From an uncultured Dehalococcoidia bacterium (GTDB lineage Bacteria; Chloroflexota; Dehalococcoidia; Lucifugimonadales; UBA3495), in assembly GCA_958295765.1 (NCBI GenBank), contig CATQHB010000002.1:2220091-2284090 (forward strand): a stretch of DNA of 64,000 bases. Direction: 5' to 3'. The notes below the pieces were generated by a model. The model saw nothing but the letters and a program-made list of their open reading frames with translations. It did no database searches and was not told where the DNA came from. The number at the start of each line of letters is the position of its first letter. Within the stretch, counting starts at the first letter, position 1. Both the position numbers and the translations under genes were made by a program. Shown here one piece after another: positions 35,083-43,567 of this stretch.

Positions 35083-36279
35083 ATGCGAGGAGTTGCCATA
35101 GTATCACCGGTCAGGACTGCCGTAGGAACTTTCGGCGGGGGGTTGCGCGGCCTTTCCGCCGCCGACCTGAGTTCTCTGGTAATTAAAGAACTGGTGGAGC
35201 GTAGCGGTATTGAGCCGTCCAAAGTGGACGACGTTATCCTGGGCCTGGGCTATCCCAGCGGCGAGAACCCGGCCATCGGACGTTTGGCCGGCCTGAAAGC
35301 CGAGTTGCCCATTGAAGTCCCCGGCTACCAGTTGGACCGCCGCTGCTCGTCCGGCCTCCAGGCCATCCTCAACGCCGCCATGCTGGTGCAGACCGAGAAC
35401 GCCGATGCGGTGATTGCCGGCGGCGTGGAGAGCATGAGCAACGCCGAGTATTACGTGAACGAATCCCGCTGGGGCAGCCGGTTCGGTTCCCTGACCCTGC
35501 ACGACCGCCTGGTCCGGGCGCGGGAGACCATCTCCCCGGAGGAGCGGTTCGGCTACATCTCCGGCATGGTGGAGACGGCGGAAAACCTGGCAAAGCAGTA
35601 TGAGATTTCCCGGGAGGAGCAGGACGAGTACGCCCTGCGCAGCCACCAACGGGCGGTAGCCGCCGTCGCGTCGGGCAAGTTCGACCGGGAAATTGTTGAC
35701 GTGCCGATTCCCCAGCGGCGGGGCGACCCGGTAGCGTTCAACAAGGACGAAAACCCCCGGGCCGATACCTCAATGGAGGCATTGGGCCGGCTCCGGCCGG
35801 TGATGCCCAACGGCACCGTAACCGCCGGCAACGCCAGCAGCCAGAACGACGCCGCCTCGGTGTGCCTGGTGGTGGCCGAGGACAAGCTGGAGGAGTTGGG
35901 CCTGACCCCTATGGGCTACCTCAAGGGGTGGGCCGTAACCGGCTGCCATCCGGCCTATATGGGCATCGGCCCGGTGCCTTCGGTCAACAAGGTTATGTCC
36001 CGAATTGATCTGTCCCTGGCGGACATGGACTTGATTGAGTTGAACGAAGCCTTTGCCGCCCAGGTGCTGTCGGTGCTGCGGGAGTGGAAACTGCCCAACG
36101 AAGACAAGTTGAACGTCAACGGCTCCGGCATCTCCCTGGGCCACCCCATCGCCGCCACCGGCGCCCGCATCCTGACCACCCTGCTCCACGAAATGGAGCG
36201 GCGGGACGCCCAGTTCGGCCTGGAAACTATGTGCGTCGGCGGCGGCCAGGGCGTAGCAGCGGTGTTTGAGCGGCGGTAG
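35083..36279 (+). CDS. thiolase (acetyl-CoA C-acyltransferase family)
   Basis: This 398-residue thiolase interconverts acyl-CoA plus acetyl-CoA and 3-ketoacyl-CoA. The nucleophile Cys lies in DRRCSSGLQAI (about 88), the catalytic His in GISLGHPIAATGARIL (about 350) and the second Cys in CVGGGQGVAAVF (about 383). The ATG at 35083 follows AAGGAG; a 7-residue longer frame is not favoured. It is stand-alone. A degradative or biosynthetic role cannot be fixed, but the nearby MaoC and SDR genes fit fatty-acid-like metabolism. Confidence 0.93.
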   Translation: MRGVAIVSPVRTAVGTFGGGLRGLSAADLSSLVIKELVERSGIEPSKVDDVILGLGYPSGENPAIGRLAGLKAELPIEVPGYQLDRRCSSGLQAILNAAMLVQTENADAVIAGGVESMSNAEYYVNESRWGSRFGSLTLHDRLVRARETISPEERFGYISGMVETAENLAKQYEISREEQDEYALRSHQRAVAAVASGKFDREIVDVPIPQRRGDPVAFNKDENPRADTSMEALGRLRPVMPNGTVTAGNASSQNDAASVCLVVAEDKLEELGLTPMGYLKGWAVTGCHPAYMGIGPVPSVNKVMSRIDLSLADMDLIELNEAFAAQVLSVLREWKLPNEDKLNVNGSGISLGHPIAATGARILTTLLHEMERRDAQFGLETMCVGGGQGVAAVFERR

Positions 36280-36350
36280 GGCGGTGGCGGCTGGCCCTGG
36301 CTGGTGCCGGGGGATTTCAGTTCTTGTTGCCGGGGTAAATACTCCGCTCA

Positions 36351-36402
36351 TCCTGAGCTTGTCGAAGGATAAACGGGTGGTTCGACAGGCTCACCATGAG
36401 CG
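36351..36402. repeat. inverted pair of family B units
   Basis: GCTCATCCTGAGCTTGTCG and TTCGACAGGCTCACCATGAG lie between the thiolase gene and a small ORF. The repeat supplies the ATG of a longer frame that is probably not used. Confidence 0.8.
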
Positions 36403-36443
36403 GTTGCAGACTCACCGTAAGGGTTATTCAGTGGCAATTCAGG

Positions 36444-36593
36444 ATGTACGGGAAGGAATTGAGGCAAGTCAATGCCAACATAACCGCCGGGTTCCGGGAG
36501 GTCAATAACCGGATTGACCGGCTTTTTCTGGCAATGCTGGGAATAGGCGCAGCCCAGGTAGGATTGCTGCTAACCCTGGTGTTGCGCAATTAA
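36444..36593 (+). CDS. small membrane-anchored coiled-coil protein, possibly a remnant
   Basis: About 49 residues: an N-terminal coiled-coil stretch KELRQVNANITAGFREVNNRIDRL followed by one membrane span (FLAMLGIGAAQVGLLLTLVL). Proteins of this form, with several NxRxD-type heptads, are common small ORFs. There is no clear Shine-Dalgarno, and a B repeat lies just upstream, so the 5' part may have been lost to repeat insertion. Confidence 0.4.
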   Translation: MYGKELRQVNANITAGFREVNNRIDRLFLAMLGIGAAQVGLLLTLVLRN

Positions 36594-36600
36594 ACTAAAG

Positions 36601-36708
36601 GTATTCTCAATGGGTGTTGACATCCCCTGCCAAATCATTTGCCGGTGAACGCGGGCGGGTTAGAAACCCGCCCCTACCAGTGGCGATACTAACACCGGTT
36701 GAGAATAC
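36601..36708. repeat. compact family C element
   Basis: GTATTCTCAATGGGTGTTGA and its inverse TAACACCGGTTGAGAATAC flank a single GGGCGGGTTAGAAACCCGCC core. It is a 108-bp internally deleted form. Confidence 0.8.
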
Positions 36709-36805
36709 GGGTTGAAAATACGCAACTAACGCTCATTTGCCTTTCCACAGTTTCCGGGTACTCAGCCGGGAATGACTAAACGGGTTTTAAGGGTTTTAAG
36801 GAGGG

Positions 36806-38404
36806 ATGATGGCTAACCGAAATGATGTGGCCGACGTGCTGGTAATCGGGGCCGGCGCCTCGGGCGCGGCCTTTACCTGGAGCCTGGCCCAGGCCGGTAT
36901 CAAGGTGGTCTGCCTGGAACAGGGCGGCTGGGTGCCTCTGGACGCCTTTTCCACCAGCGAGCCGGATGCCCAAATCCACTGGCAGACCGACTTTCACTCC
37001 AACCCCAACTTTCGCGGTCTCCCCGAGGACTACCCGGTGAACGAGGCCGACACGCCCATTGCGCCCCTGATGTATAACGCCGTCGGGGGCAGCACCATCC
37101 ACTGGGGTTCCCACTTCCCCCGCTTTCATCCCTCCGACTTTCGCCTCAAGTCCCAGGACGGGGTGGCCGACGACTGGCCGATGACCTACGCCGAACTGGA
37201 ACCCTACTATGACCTGAACGACCGGATGCAGGGCGTGTCCGGGTTGCGGGGCGACCCGGCCTACCCGCCCAAACCGGAACGGCCCACGCCGCCCCTGCCC
37301 ATCGGCAAAGGCGGGGAACTGCTGGCAAAGGGTTTCAACAAGCTAGGCTGGCACTGGTGGTCATCGGATAACGCCATCTCCTCGGTAGAGTATGACGGCC
37401 GGCAGCCGGACACCGGCGGCAATCTCCGCTCCCTGTCCAGCGCCGACATAATCTACTGGCCCAAGGCCCTGCGCCGGGGCGCCCGGCTCAAGACCTGGTG
37501 CCGGGTCCGGGAAATCCTGGTGGACGCGTCGGGACGGGCCACCGGCGCCCTGTATTACGATGCTCAGGGCAACCTGCAAGAGCAGACGGCGCGGGTGGTG
37601 GTGCTGGCCGGCAACGGCGTCGGCACCGCCCGCCTGCTGCTCAACTCCAAGTCCGCCCTGTTCCCGGAGGGACTGGCAAACAGCAGCGGCCTGGTGGGCA
37701 AGAACCTGATGCACCACCCGGTCGGCGGCGCCATGGGCATTTTTGAGGAGTGGCTGGGCGCCGACGGCGGCCCCCGGGGCAGCAGTATGCTGAGCCAGGA
37801 GTTTTACGAGACCGACTTGAGCCGGGGTTTTGTCCGGGGCTATGACCTGCAAATTACCGGGGTTACCGGCTCCCCGCTGCCCACCGCTTTGGGCGGAATC
37901 CAGCAGGAAATCGTACCCTGGGGCGCCGAGCATCACCGGGTATTCGGCGAGCGGTTCGGCCACACCATCGGCATCACCGTGATGACCGAAGACCTGCCCG
38001 AGGAGAGCAACCAGGTAACCCTGGACCCGGAGCTTACCGACTCTCACGGTATCCCGGCGCCCCGGATTCAATACACCGTCAGCGAGAACACCCACCGGAT
38101 GCTGGACCACGGCGTAGAACGGGCGCGGGAAGTGCTGGAGGCCGCCGGGGCCAAGCAGACCTTTACCTCTCACCTGCGGCGCAACTCCGGCTGGCACCTG
38201 CTGGGCACCGCCCGGATGGGGGACGACCCGGCCAACTCGGTGGTGGACCGCTGGGGCCGCGCCCACGACGTGCCGAACCTGCTGATTATTGACGGCGCCA
38301 TTTTCACCACCGGCGCCTGCATCAACCCCACCACCACCATCCAGGCCCTGGCCCTGCGCACCGCCGACTTTGTTAAGGGCGAGGGGAGCAGTCTGCTGGC
38401 CTGA
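36806..38404 (+). CDS. GMC-family FAD-dependent oxidoreductase
   Basis: This 532-residue flavoprotein of the glucose-methanol-choline family has its FAD-binding GxGxxG at VLVIGAGASGAAFTWSLAQAG (about 12-32) and a second motif near AVGGSTIHWGSHFPRF. The C-terminal substrate/FAD block is GTARMGDDPANSVVDRWGRAHDVPNLLIIDGAIFTTGACINPTTTIQALALR with the active-site His/Asn region. It is closest to gluconate-2-dehydrogenase-like large subunits. There is no Tat signal, and no small or cytochrome subunit gene is adjacent. The ATG follows AAGGAGG. Confidence 0.92.
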   Translation: MMANRNDVADVLVIGAGASGAAFTWSLAQAGIKVVCLEQGGWVPLDAFSTSEPDAQIHWQTDFHSNPNFRGLPEDYPVNEADTPIAPLMYNAVGGSTIHWGSHFPRFHPSDFRLKSQDGVADDWPMTYAELEPYYDLNDRMQGVSGLRGDPAYPPKPERPTPPLPIGKGGELLAKGFNKLGWHWWSSDNAISSVEYDGRQPDTGGNLRSLSSADIIYWPKALRRGARLKTWCRVREILVDASGRATGALYYDAQGNLQEQTARVVVLAGNGVGTARLLLNSKSALFPEGLANSSGLVGKNLMHHPVGGAMGIFEEWLGADGGPRGSSMLSQEFYETDLSRGFVRGYDLQITGVTGSPLPTALGGIQQEIVPWGAEHHRVFGERFGHTIGITVMTEDLPEESNQVTLDPELTDSHGIPAPRIQYTVSENTHRMLDHGVERAREVLEAAGAKQTFTSHLRRNSGWHLLGTARMGDDPANSVVDRWGRAHDVPNLLIIDGAIFTTGACINPTTTIQALALRTADFVKGEGSSLLA

Positions 38405-38431
38405 GCAACGGCCGGCGCTTTGGCCTGATAA

Positions 38432-38462
38432 AACAGCCCCTTCCGTGTTGGAAGGGGTTGTT
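38432..38462 (+). terminator. terminator hairpin after the GMC oxidoreductase gene
   Basis: The stem AACAGCCCCTTCC/GGAAGGGGTTGTT with a GTGTT loop is followed by GCTTTAA. Confidence 0.7.
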
Positions 38463-38568
38463 GCTTTAACCTGTCGCATTAGAAAACATAGTATCCACTG
38501 TCTTTCCAATTTGCCTTTCCAACCAGAGGACTAGAGTAACTCGAACCGGAGAACTGTCATTCTGAAGG

Positions 38569-38670
38569 ACTGTCATTCCGACCGCAGGGAGGAATCTAAA
38601 ACCCTCCCCAACCCAAACCCTTCTTACCGCCAGGATTTTAGACCCTTCACTATCGCCCAGGGTGACATTG
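38569..38670. repeat. family E repeat, degenerate copy 3
   Basis: CTGTCATTCCGACCGCAGGG and a diverged right arm (TTTTAGACCCTTCAC...GGTGACA). No gene is seen in 38463-38830. Confidence 0.6.
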
Positions 38671-38830
38671 CTGTAGGCAAGGATGTTCACGAGAGCAATT
38701 CCAGTTCCAATGCGATTGCACCGTCCTACTGACCGCCGGCCATTGTTAGCCTGTTCCGAATCTGCTAGTCTGCTGCTGGGCCGGGGCTGCCGGCCCGGCA
38801 AAGTTAATAACAGATTGAAGGAGGTCGCCA

Positions 38831-39205
38831 ATGCCTAGAGTAGTCCACTTCGAGATTTACGCCGACGATATGGAGCGGGCCGAGAAGTTTTATCACGACA
38901 TCTTTGACTGGACGGTGGACAAGTGGGAGGGGGAAAACGGCTTTGTCTATTCCCTGGTAAGTACCGGCGATGCCGCGCAGCCGGGGATTAACGGCGGGTT
39001 GCTGCAACGCCCCGACCCGGCGGCGGTTACCACCATTATGCTGGAAGTGCCGTCCATTGACGATTACGCCGGGAAAATTACTGACGGCGGCGGCACGGTT
39101 ACCGTTCCCAAGTTCGCCGTCCCCGGCGTAGGCTATGCCGCTTACTTCACCGACACCGAAGGCAATCCCTTCGGCATTTTCCAGGACGACAGCAGCGCCG
39201 CCTGA
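38831..39205 (+). CDS. VOC-family (glyoxalase/bleomycin-resistance fold) protein
   Basis: This 124-residue protein has a paired beta-alpha-beta-beta-beta fold: VVHFEIYADDMERAEKFYHDIFDWTVDKW (about 4-32) opens the first half, and TTIMLEVPSIDDYAGKI opens the second. The end YAAYFTDTEGNPFGIFQDD is typical. The first metal ligand would be His6. Members bind metal or small ligands with many functions. The start follows AAGGAGG. It is stand-alone. Confidence 0.9.
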   Translation: MPRVVHFEIYADDMERAEKFYHDIFDWTVDKWEGENGFVYSLVSTGDAAQPGINGGLLQRPDPAAVTTIMLEVPSIDDYAGKITDGGGTVTVPKFAVPGVGYAAYFTDTEGNPFGIFQDDSSAA

Positions 39206-39287
39206 CCGGACGGCCCCGGTCATCTGCCAAGTCTGCGCCAAGGGCAAAGTCCGTTCACTGGAAAGAAATCCGCCCATGGTGAGAACA

Positions 39288-39454
39288 ATATCCGCTCATG
39301 GTGAGCTTGTCGAACCACCCATCCAGGGCAATCGCAGCATAAACCCGTCATTCCAACCCTTAGTTCCGGCGCAGGCCGGAATCCAGAACCCTATGTAACC
39401 GGCCCGCTCTTTTCCGGGGGATTTCCTGGATTCCGGCTTTCGCCGGAACGACGG
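39288..39454. repeat. family B unit and family A element, copy 7
   Basis: A B unit lies at 39288-39318. The A element (39360-39454) has a diverged left arm (TTCCGGCGCAGGCCGGAATC) and an intact right arm. No gene is seen in 39206-39575. Confidence 0.8.
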
Positions 39455-39575
39455 TTGCTTGGGTTAGGTTGACTTGGTCAAGCTGCGATTGCCCCGGTTT
39501 CTCCCCACCTTTAATTGACGATACTACCTCCCGCCTGTAGTATTGACCCAGCAACCAGCAACAGGAGGAAAAACG

Positions 39576-40520
39576 ATGGCAGAAGTTTTCGGCTCCGGCG
39601 ATTTCCAATATACCTTTGTGGAGGATTGGGTCAAGCTGCCCGACGGGATGCGATTGATGGAATGTCCCGGCGTGGTCTGCGACTCGGAAGACCGGGTGTT
39701 CATCCTGACCCGGGGCGAGCATCCGATTATGGTTTTTGACAAGGACGGCAATTTCCTGCGTTCCTTCGGTGAGGGGCTGTTCAGCGACCGCACCCACGGC
39801 CTTTACATCGCCCATGACGACTCCATCCTGGCGGCGGATGACGGCATCCACACCATCCAGAAGTTCACGCCCGACGGGGAGAAGGTGATGGAGATTGGGG
39901 AGCGCAACCATCCCGCCCCCAAGTGGAGCGGCCAGCCCTTCAACCGGCCCACGTCGGCGGCCATCCGGCCGGCCAACGGCGACATATACATCTCCGACGG
40001 CTACGGCAACTCCCGGATTCACGTTTACTCCGGGGACGGCGCCTACAAGTTCAGTTGGGGCGAGCCGGGCATTGACGCCAGCCAGTTCATCCGCCCCCAC
40101 AACATCGCTGTGGACGCCGATGACCGGATTCTGGTGGTGGACCGGGAAGCCCACCGGGTTCAGGTATTTGACCCGGAAGGCGGCTTTATCACGATGTGGA
40201 GCAACATCCACCGCCCGGATGCCATGGTGCTGTGGGACAACCACATTTACATCGGCGAGTTGAACGGCATGGGCGGCGTGGACGATGCGCCGGGCCTGGG
40301 CCACCGGGTTACCATCTATGACCTGGACGGCAGCCGGGTGGGGATGTTCGGCGACAAGGAAGAGGGCGAAGGCCCCGGCCAGTTCATCGCCCCTCACGGG
40401 GTAGCCGTAGATTCCACTGGCGCGGTGTACGTGGCCGAGGTCTCCTACACCATCCGCGGCTCCAAGATGGACCCGCCCCGGGAACTGCGCAGCTTTTCCA
40501 AGTACGCCCGGGTCCGGTAA
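39576..40520 (+). CDS. NHL-repeat beta-propeller protein (6-bladed, PAL-like)
   Basis: This 314-residue protein consists of NHL-type blades, each with the DSEDRVFILTRGEHPIMVFDKDG pattern (several copies; for example FIRPHNIAVDADDRILVVDREAHRVQVFDPEG and FIAPHGVAVDSTGAVYVAE). The fold is that of peptidyl-alpha-hydroxyglycine alpha-amidating lyase and related esterase-like propellers. The ATG at 39576 follows AGGAGG. There is no signal peptide. The substrate is unknown; the hairpin at 40528-40567 follows it. Confidence 0.87.
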   Translation: MAEVFGSGDFQYTFVEDWVKLPDGMRLMECPGVVCDSEDRVFILTRGEHPIMVFDKDGNFLRSFGEGLFSDRTHGLYIAHDDSILAADDGIHTIQKFTPDGEKVMEIGERNHPAPKWSGQPFNRPTSAAIRPANGDIYISDGYGNSRIHVYSGDGAYKFSWGEPGIDASQFIRPHNIAVDADDRILVVDREAHRVQVFDPEGGFITMWSNIHRPDAMVLWDNHIYIGELNGMGGVDDAPGLGHRVTIYDLDGSRVGMFGDKEEGEGPGQFIAPHGVAVDSTGAVYVAEVSYTIRGSKMDPPRELRSFSKYARVR

Positions 40521-40527
40521 GGGAATT

Positions 40528-40567
40528 GCCGCCGGCGCCTACCCCGGAAGGGCCGGGCGCCGGCGGC
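40528..40567 (+). terminator. GC-rich hairpin after the NHL-repeat gene
   Basis: A perfect 12-bp stem GCCGCCGGCGCC/GGCGCCGGCGGC with a 16-base loop, lacking a T run. It may be a terminator or a transcript-stabilising hairpin. Confidence 0.45.
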
Positions 40568-40590
40568 CTGGGCCGGACTGAGGAGATGCC

Positions 40591-40977
40591 ATGGTAACTT
40601 ATGAAGTCTTCATCGGAGCCTTGCTTTCGCTGCTGGTGGTCGGCACCGGGGCTTTCTACTGGTTGATGTCCGAAATTCGGAATCTCCGACAGGATATGCG
40701 CCAGGAAATGCAGGCAATTCGACAGGAAAACCGAGCGGATAACCAGGCACTGCGCGAGGAAATGCAGACAATTCGAGAGGAAAACCGAGCGGATAACCAG
40801 GTGCTGCGCGAGGAAATGCAGGCAATTCGAGAGGAGCACCGAGCGGATAACCAGGCACTGCGCGAGGAAATGCGGGCGAATACGCAACGGATACTGGAAG
40901 CCCTGTATTTCCACCGCCATGACCCGGACGGCACAGCGGTATTCTACCCACCCACCTCGGCAGCGCCGGCGGACTGA
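40591..40977 (+). CDS. membrane-anchored coiled-coil protein with three 18-residue repeats
   Basis: 128 residues: one N-terminal span (VFIGALLSLLVVGTGAFYWLM, about 5-25), then a long coiled coil built from three copies of an 18-residue unit (EMQAIRQENRADNQALRE; DNA 40705-40866), then a short tail ending FYPPTSAAPAD. GAGGAG precedes the ATG. A near-identical paralogue with two units follows 101 bases downstream. No family name is recognised. The topology suggests a membrane-tethered oligomer, and it is co-directional with the DUF4268 gene. Confidence 0.75.
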   Translation: MVTYEVFIGALLSLLVVGTGAFYWLMSEIRNLRQDMRQEMQAIRQENRADNQALREEMQTIREENRADNQVLREEMQAIREEHRADNQALREEMRANTQRILEALYFHRHDPDGTAVFYPPTSAAPAD

Positions 40978-41078
40978 CCGGCTAAGTTTCGACAAGCTCA
41001 CCATGAGCGGTAATACCTGGTAATCGGGCAAAAACCGAAATACCCCGCCGGCAGCCGATACCGGGTTGAGGATATACT

Positions 41079-41411
41079 ATGGTAACTTATGAGGTCTTCA
41101 TCGGAGCTTTGCTTTCGCTGCTGGTGGTCGGCGCCGGGGCTTTTTACTGGCTGATGTCCGAAATTCGGAATCTCCGACAGGATATGCGCCAGGAAATGCA
41201 GGCAATTCGACAGGAAAACCGAGCGGATAACCAGGCGCTGCGCGAGGAAATGCAGGCAATTCGACAGGAAAACCGAGCGGATAACCAGGCGCTGCGCGAG
41301 GAAATGCGGGCGAATACGCAGCGGATACTGGAAGCCCTGTATTTCCACCGCCATGACCCGGACGGCGCAGCGGTATTCTACCCACCCACCTCGGCAGCGC
41401 CGGCAGACTGA
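41079..41411 (+). CDS. paralogous coiled-coil membrane protein with two 18-residue repeats
   Basis: 110 residues, nearly identical to the preceding gene in span (VFIGALLSLLVVGAGAFYWLM) and tail, but with two instead of three 18-residue units (DNA 41193-41300). The difference in length is exactly one unit, consistent with slippage or unequal exchange after a recent tandem duplication. It ends 11 bases before the DUF4268 gene, so co-transcription is likely. Confidence 0.75.
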   Translation: MVTYEVFIGALLSLLVVGAGAFYWLMSEIRNLRQDMRQEMQAIRQENRADNQALREEMQAIRQENRADNQALREEMRANTQRILEALYFHRHDPDGAAVFYPPTSAAPAD

Positions 41412-41422
41412 CGGGCGAAGCT

Positions 41423-42388
41423 ATGGCAACGACACCGAATCTGGCGAAAATCGAGCGGGTGTCCGACCTGCGGGCCACCTGGCCCAACGAGACCCATGAC
41501 TTCACGCCCTGGCTGGCTGACAATATCGCCGAGTTGGGCGAAGCGCTGGGAATGGACTTGGAGTTGCAGCAAACGGAAGCCCCGGTCGGCGGTTATTCCC
41601 TGGATATTCTGGCTACCGACTTGAACAGCAGCCGCCCGGTTATCATAGAGAACCAACTTGAGGCTACCAACCACGGCCACCTGGGACAGTTGCTGACCTA
41701 CGCCGCCGGGTTCGACGCCGGGGTCGTGGTGTGGGTTACCCGGGAGTTCCGCGACGAACACCGGCAGGCATTGGACTGGCTTAACCAGCGCACCGGTGAA
41801 GATACTCAGTTCTTCGGCGTTGCCGTCGAGCTGTGGCGGATTGGTGATTCGTTGCCGGCGCCCCATTTCAATCTGGTTGCCACCCCCAACGGCTGGCGCA
41901 AAGAGACTGCTGCACGTTCAGAAAACCAGACAGACGCTACTGCCTCGGAACGCATGGAACGCTACCGAGACTTCTTTCAGTCCCTGATTGATACCCTGCG
42001 GGAGCAGCACCAGTTCACCAACATCCGCAAAGGACAGGCGCAGAATTGGTGCAATTTTTCCACCGGCCGCAGCCACGTTGCCTACAAAGCCGACTTTACA
42101 AACCAGCAGCAGGCCAGGGTGTCAATCAGAATCGACTACCCCGACGGAGAAAGGAATCTGCGTTTAGTGAATGACCTGGAACTTCACAAGGACGAAATTC
42201 AATCCCGATTGGGCAGCCTTAACTGGCAACAGGTAGAGGGCCGCCGGGCTTGCCTGATAACCCTTGAGCGGCCCGGCAACATTCAGGACGATGACGACAC
42301 GCTTGAGGACCTTCAGTCCTGGATGGTAGATAATTTACTCAAGTTCAAGGAAGTATTTGCCCCCCTCCTGGCAGAACTAACCAAATAG
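41423..42388 (+). CDS. PD-(D/E)XK-like nuclease-fold protein with C-terminal DUF4268
   Basis: 321 residues. The N-terminal half (about 1-150) has a restriction-endonuclease-like core, with Asp in GGYSLDILATD (about 58) and Glu-x-Gln in PVIIENQLEATNHGHLGQLLTYAAG (about 74-76), where many relatives have ExK. The C-terminal half (about 170-315) matches the DUF4268 pattern (RYRDFFQSLIDTLRE...FTNIRKGQAQNW...SIRIDYPDGERNL). Related proteins are often found with restriction or defence genes. It sits 11 bases after the coiled-coil gene, which may be a partner. Confidence 0.78.
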   Translation: MATTPNLAKIERVSDLRATWPNETHDFTPWLADNIAELGEALGMDLELQQTEAPVGGYSLDILATDLNSSRPVIIENQLEATNHGHLGQLLTYAAGFDAGVVVWVTREFRDEHRQALDWLNQRTGEDTQFFGVAVELWRIGDSLPAPHFNLVATPNGWRKETAARSENQTDATASERMERYRDFFQSLIDTLREQHQFTNIRKGQAQNWCNFSTGRSHVAYKADFTNQQQARVSIRIDYPDGERNLRLVNDLELHKDEIQSRLGSLNWQQVEGRRACLITLERPGNIQDDDDTLEDLQSWMVDNLLKFKEVFAPLLAELTK

Positions 42389-42417
42389 CGATACCGGCAC
42401 GGTAGAAGGGAAAAGCA

Positions 42418-43476
42418 TTGAGCGAACAAAGTAATACCACCACCGCCCAATGGGACAACGTATTTGAGGCGGTGGAACGCTGCTACGAATTGGGCTGGAC
42501 TGACGGCCTGCCGGTGGTGCCGCCTACCGCCGCGCGGGTGGCCGAGTTTCTGGATGCCGCCGGCCGGGACGGCGCGGAAATAGTGGGCGAACTGCCGGAG
42601 CGCCGCCGCCGGATTACCACCGAAAAGGTGGCGGCCAACGCGGTGCTGGCCGGCTGCCGCCCGGAGTACCTGCCGGTGGTGCTGGCCGCTACGGCAGCGA
42701 TGCTGGCGCCGGAGTTCAACCTGGTCGGGCCGTCCTCCAGCATGGGCGGCGCCGCCACCCTGGTCATTGTCAACGGCCCGGTGGCTCGGGAGCTGAACAT
42801 CAACGCCCGCAACAACCTGTTCGGCCCCGGCAATCGGGCCAACGCCACCATCGGCCGGGCCCTGCGGCTGGTCTTGATGAACGCCTGCGCCGCCGTCCCC
42901 GGCCTCTTTGACCGCAGCGTCATCGGACACCCCGGCAAGTTCACTTACTGCATCGCCGAGGCGGATACGGAAACCCATTGGACGCCCCTCCACGTGGAAC
43001 GGGGGTTCGCCCCGGAGCAGAGCGCCGTTACCGTCTTTGCCGCCGAGGGGCCGCGCCAGGTGCGTTCCGTCGGGCGGCCGGAAGCCATCCTGTACGCCAT
43101 CGCCGACGTTGCCTCCTCCCTGGGCACCTCTCTGTCCACCTCCGGTTCCGTTGGCGACCCGGCCCAGGGCATCCGGCAGGGGGAGACGGTAGTTACCATC
43201 GCCGGCAACAGCGGCCTGTGGCGGGATTGGAGCAAGGCCGACGTGCGGGACTACTTGCACGCCCGCATCCGCCGCTCGGTGGCCGACCTGAAGCAGGCCC
43301 AGGTCTTTGCCGGCCCGGTGGAACCGGGAGACGAAGCCCGCTTTGTGCCTCTGGTCGCCGCGCCCGAGGACATCCTGGTGGTGTTCGCCGGCGGCGAGGA
43401 GTCCAATATGTCCTCGGTAATCCCCAGTTGGGGGCCGAAGGTAGGCTCAACTGCGGTTACCCGGGAAATCCGCTAA
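42418..43476 (+). CDS. UGSC-module partner protein
   Basis: 352 residues, soluble, starting at TTG (42418) behind GAAGGG. Characteristic stretches are CYELGWTDGLPVVPPTAARV (about 22-41), RITTEKVAANAVLAGCRPEYLPVVLAA (about 62-88) and GNRANATIGRALRLVLMN (about 140-157). From memory, domains of this type occur next to or fused with UGSC-motif proteins, and the UGSC gene indeed follows 91 bases downstream. It has several Cys (in AGCRPEYLP, NACAA and TYCIAE) but no CxxC. The reaction is unknown; joint redox or detoxification chemistry with the UGSC protein is inferred. Confidence 0.75.
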   Translation: MSEQSNTTTAQWDNVFEAVERCYELGWTDGLPVVPPTAARVAEFLDAAGRDGAEIVGELPERRRRITTEKVAANAVLAGCRPEYLPVVLAATAAMLAPEFNLVGPSSSMGGAATLVIVNGPVARELNINARNNLFGPGNRANATIGRALRLVLMNACAAVPGLFDRSVIGHPGKFTYCIAEADTETHWTPLHVERGFAPEQSAVTVFAAEGPRQVRSVGRPEAILYAIADVASSLGTSLSTSGSVGDPAQGIRQGETVVTIAGNSGLWRDWSKADVRDYLHARIRRSVADLKQAQVFAGPVEPGDEARFVPLVAAPEDILVVFAGGEESNMSSVIPSWGPKVGSTAVTREIR

Positions 43477-43567
43477 ACTATTCTCATATTGCCTATCCCG
43501 CTCGTCCTGAGCGGAGTTTGGGGTATTATTCAACGGTCAGCAAATCAATCATAAGGGGGAGAGAAAT

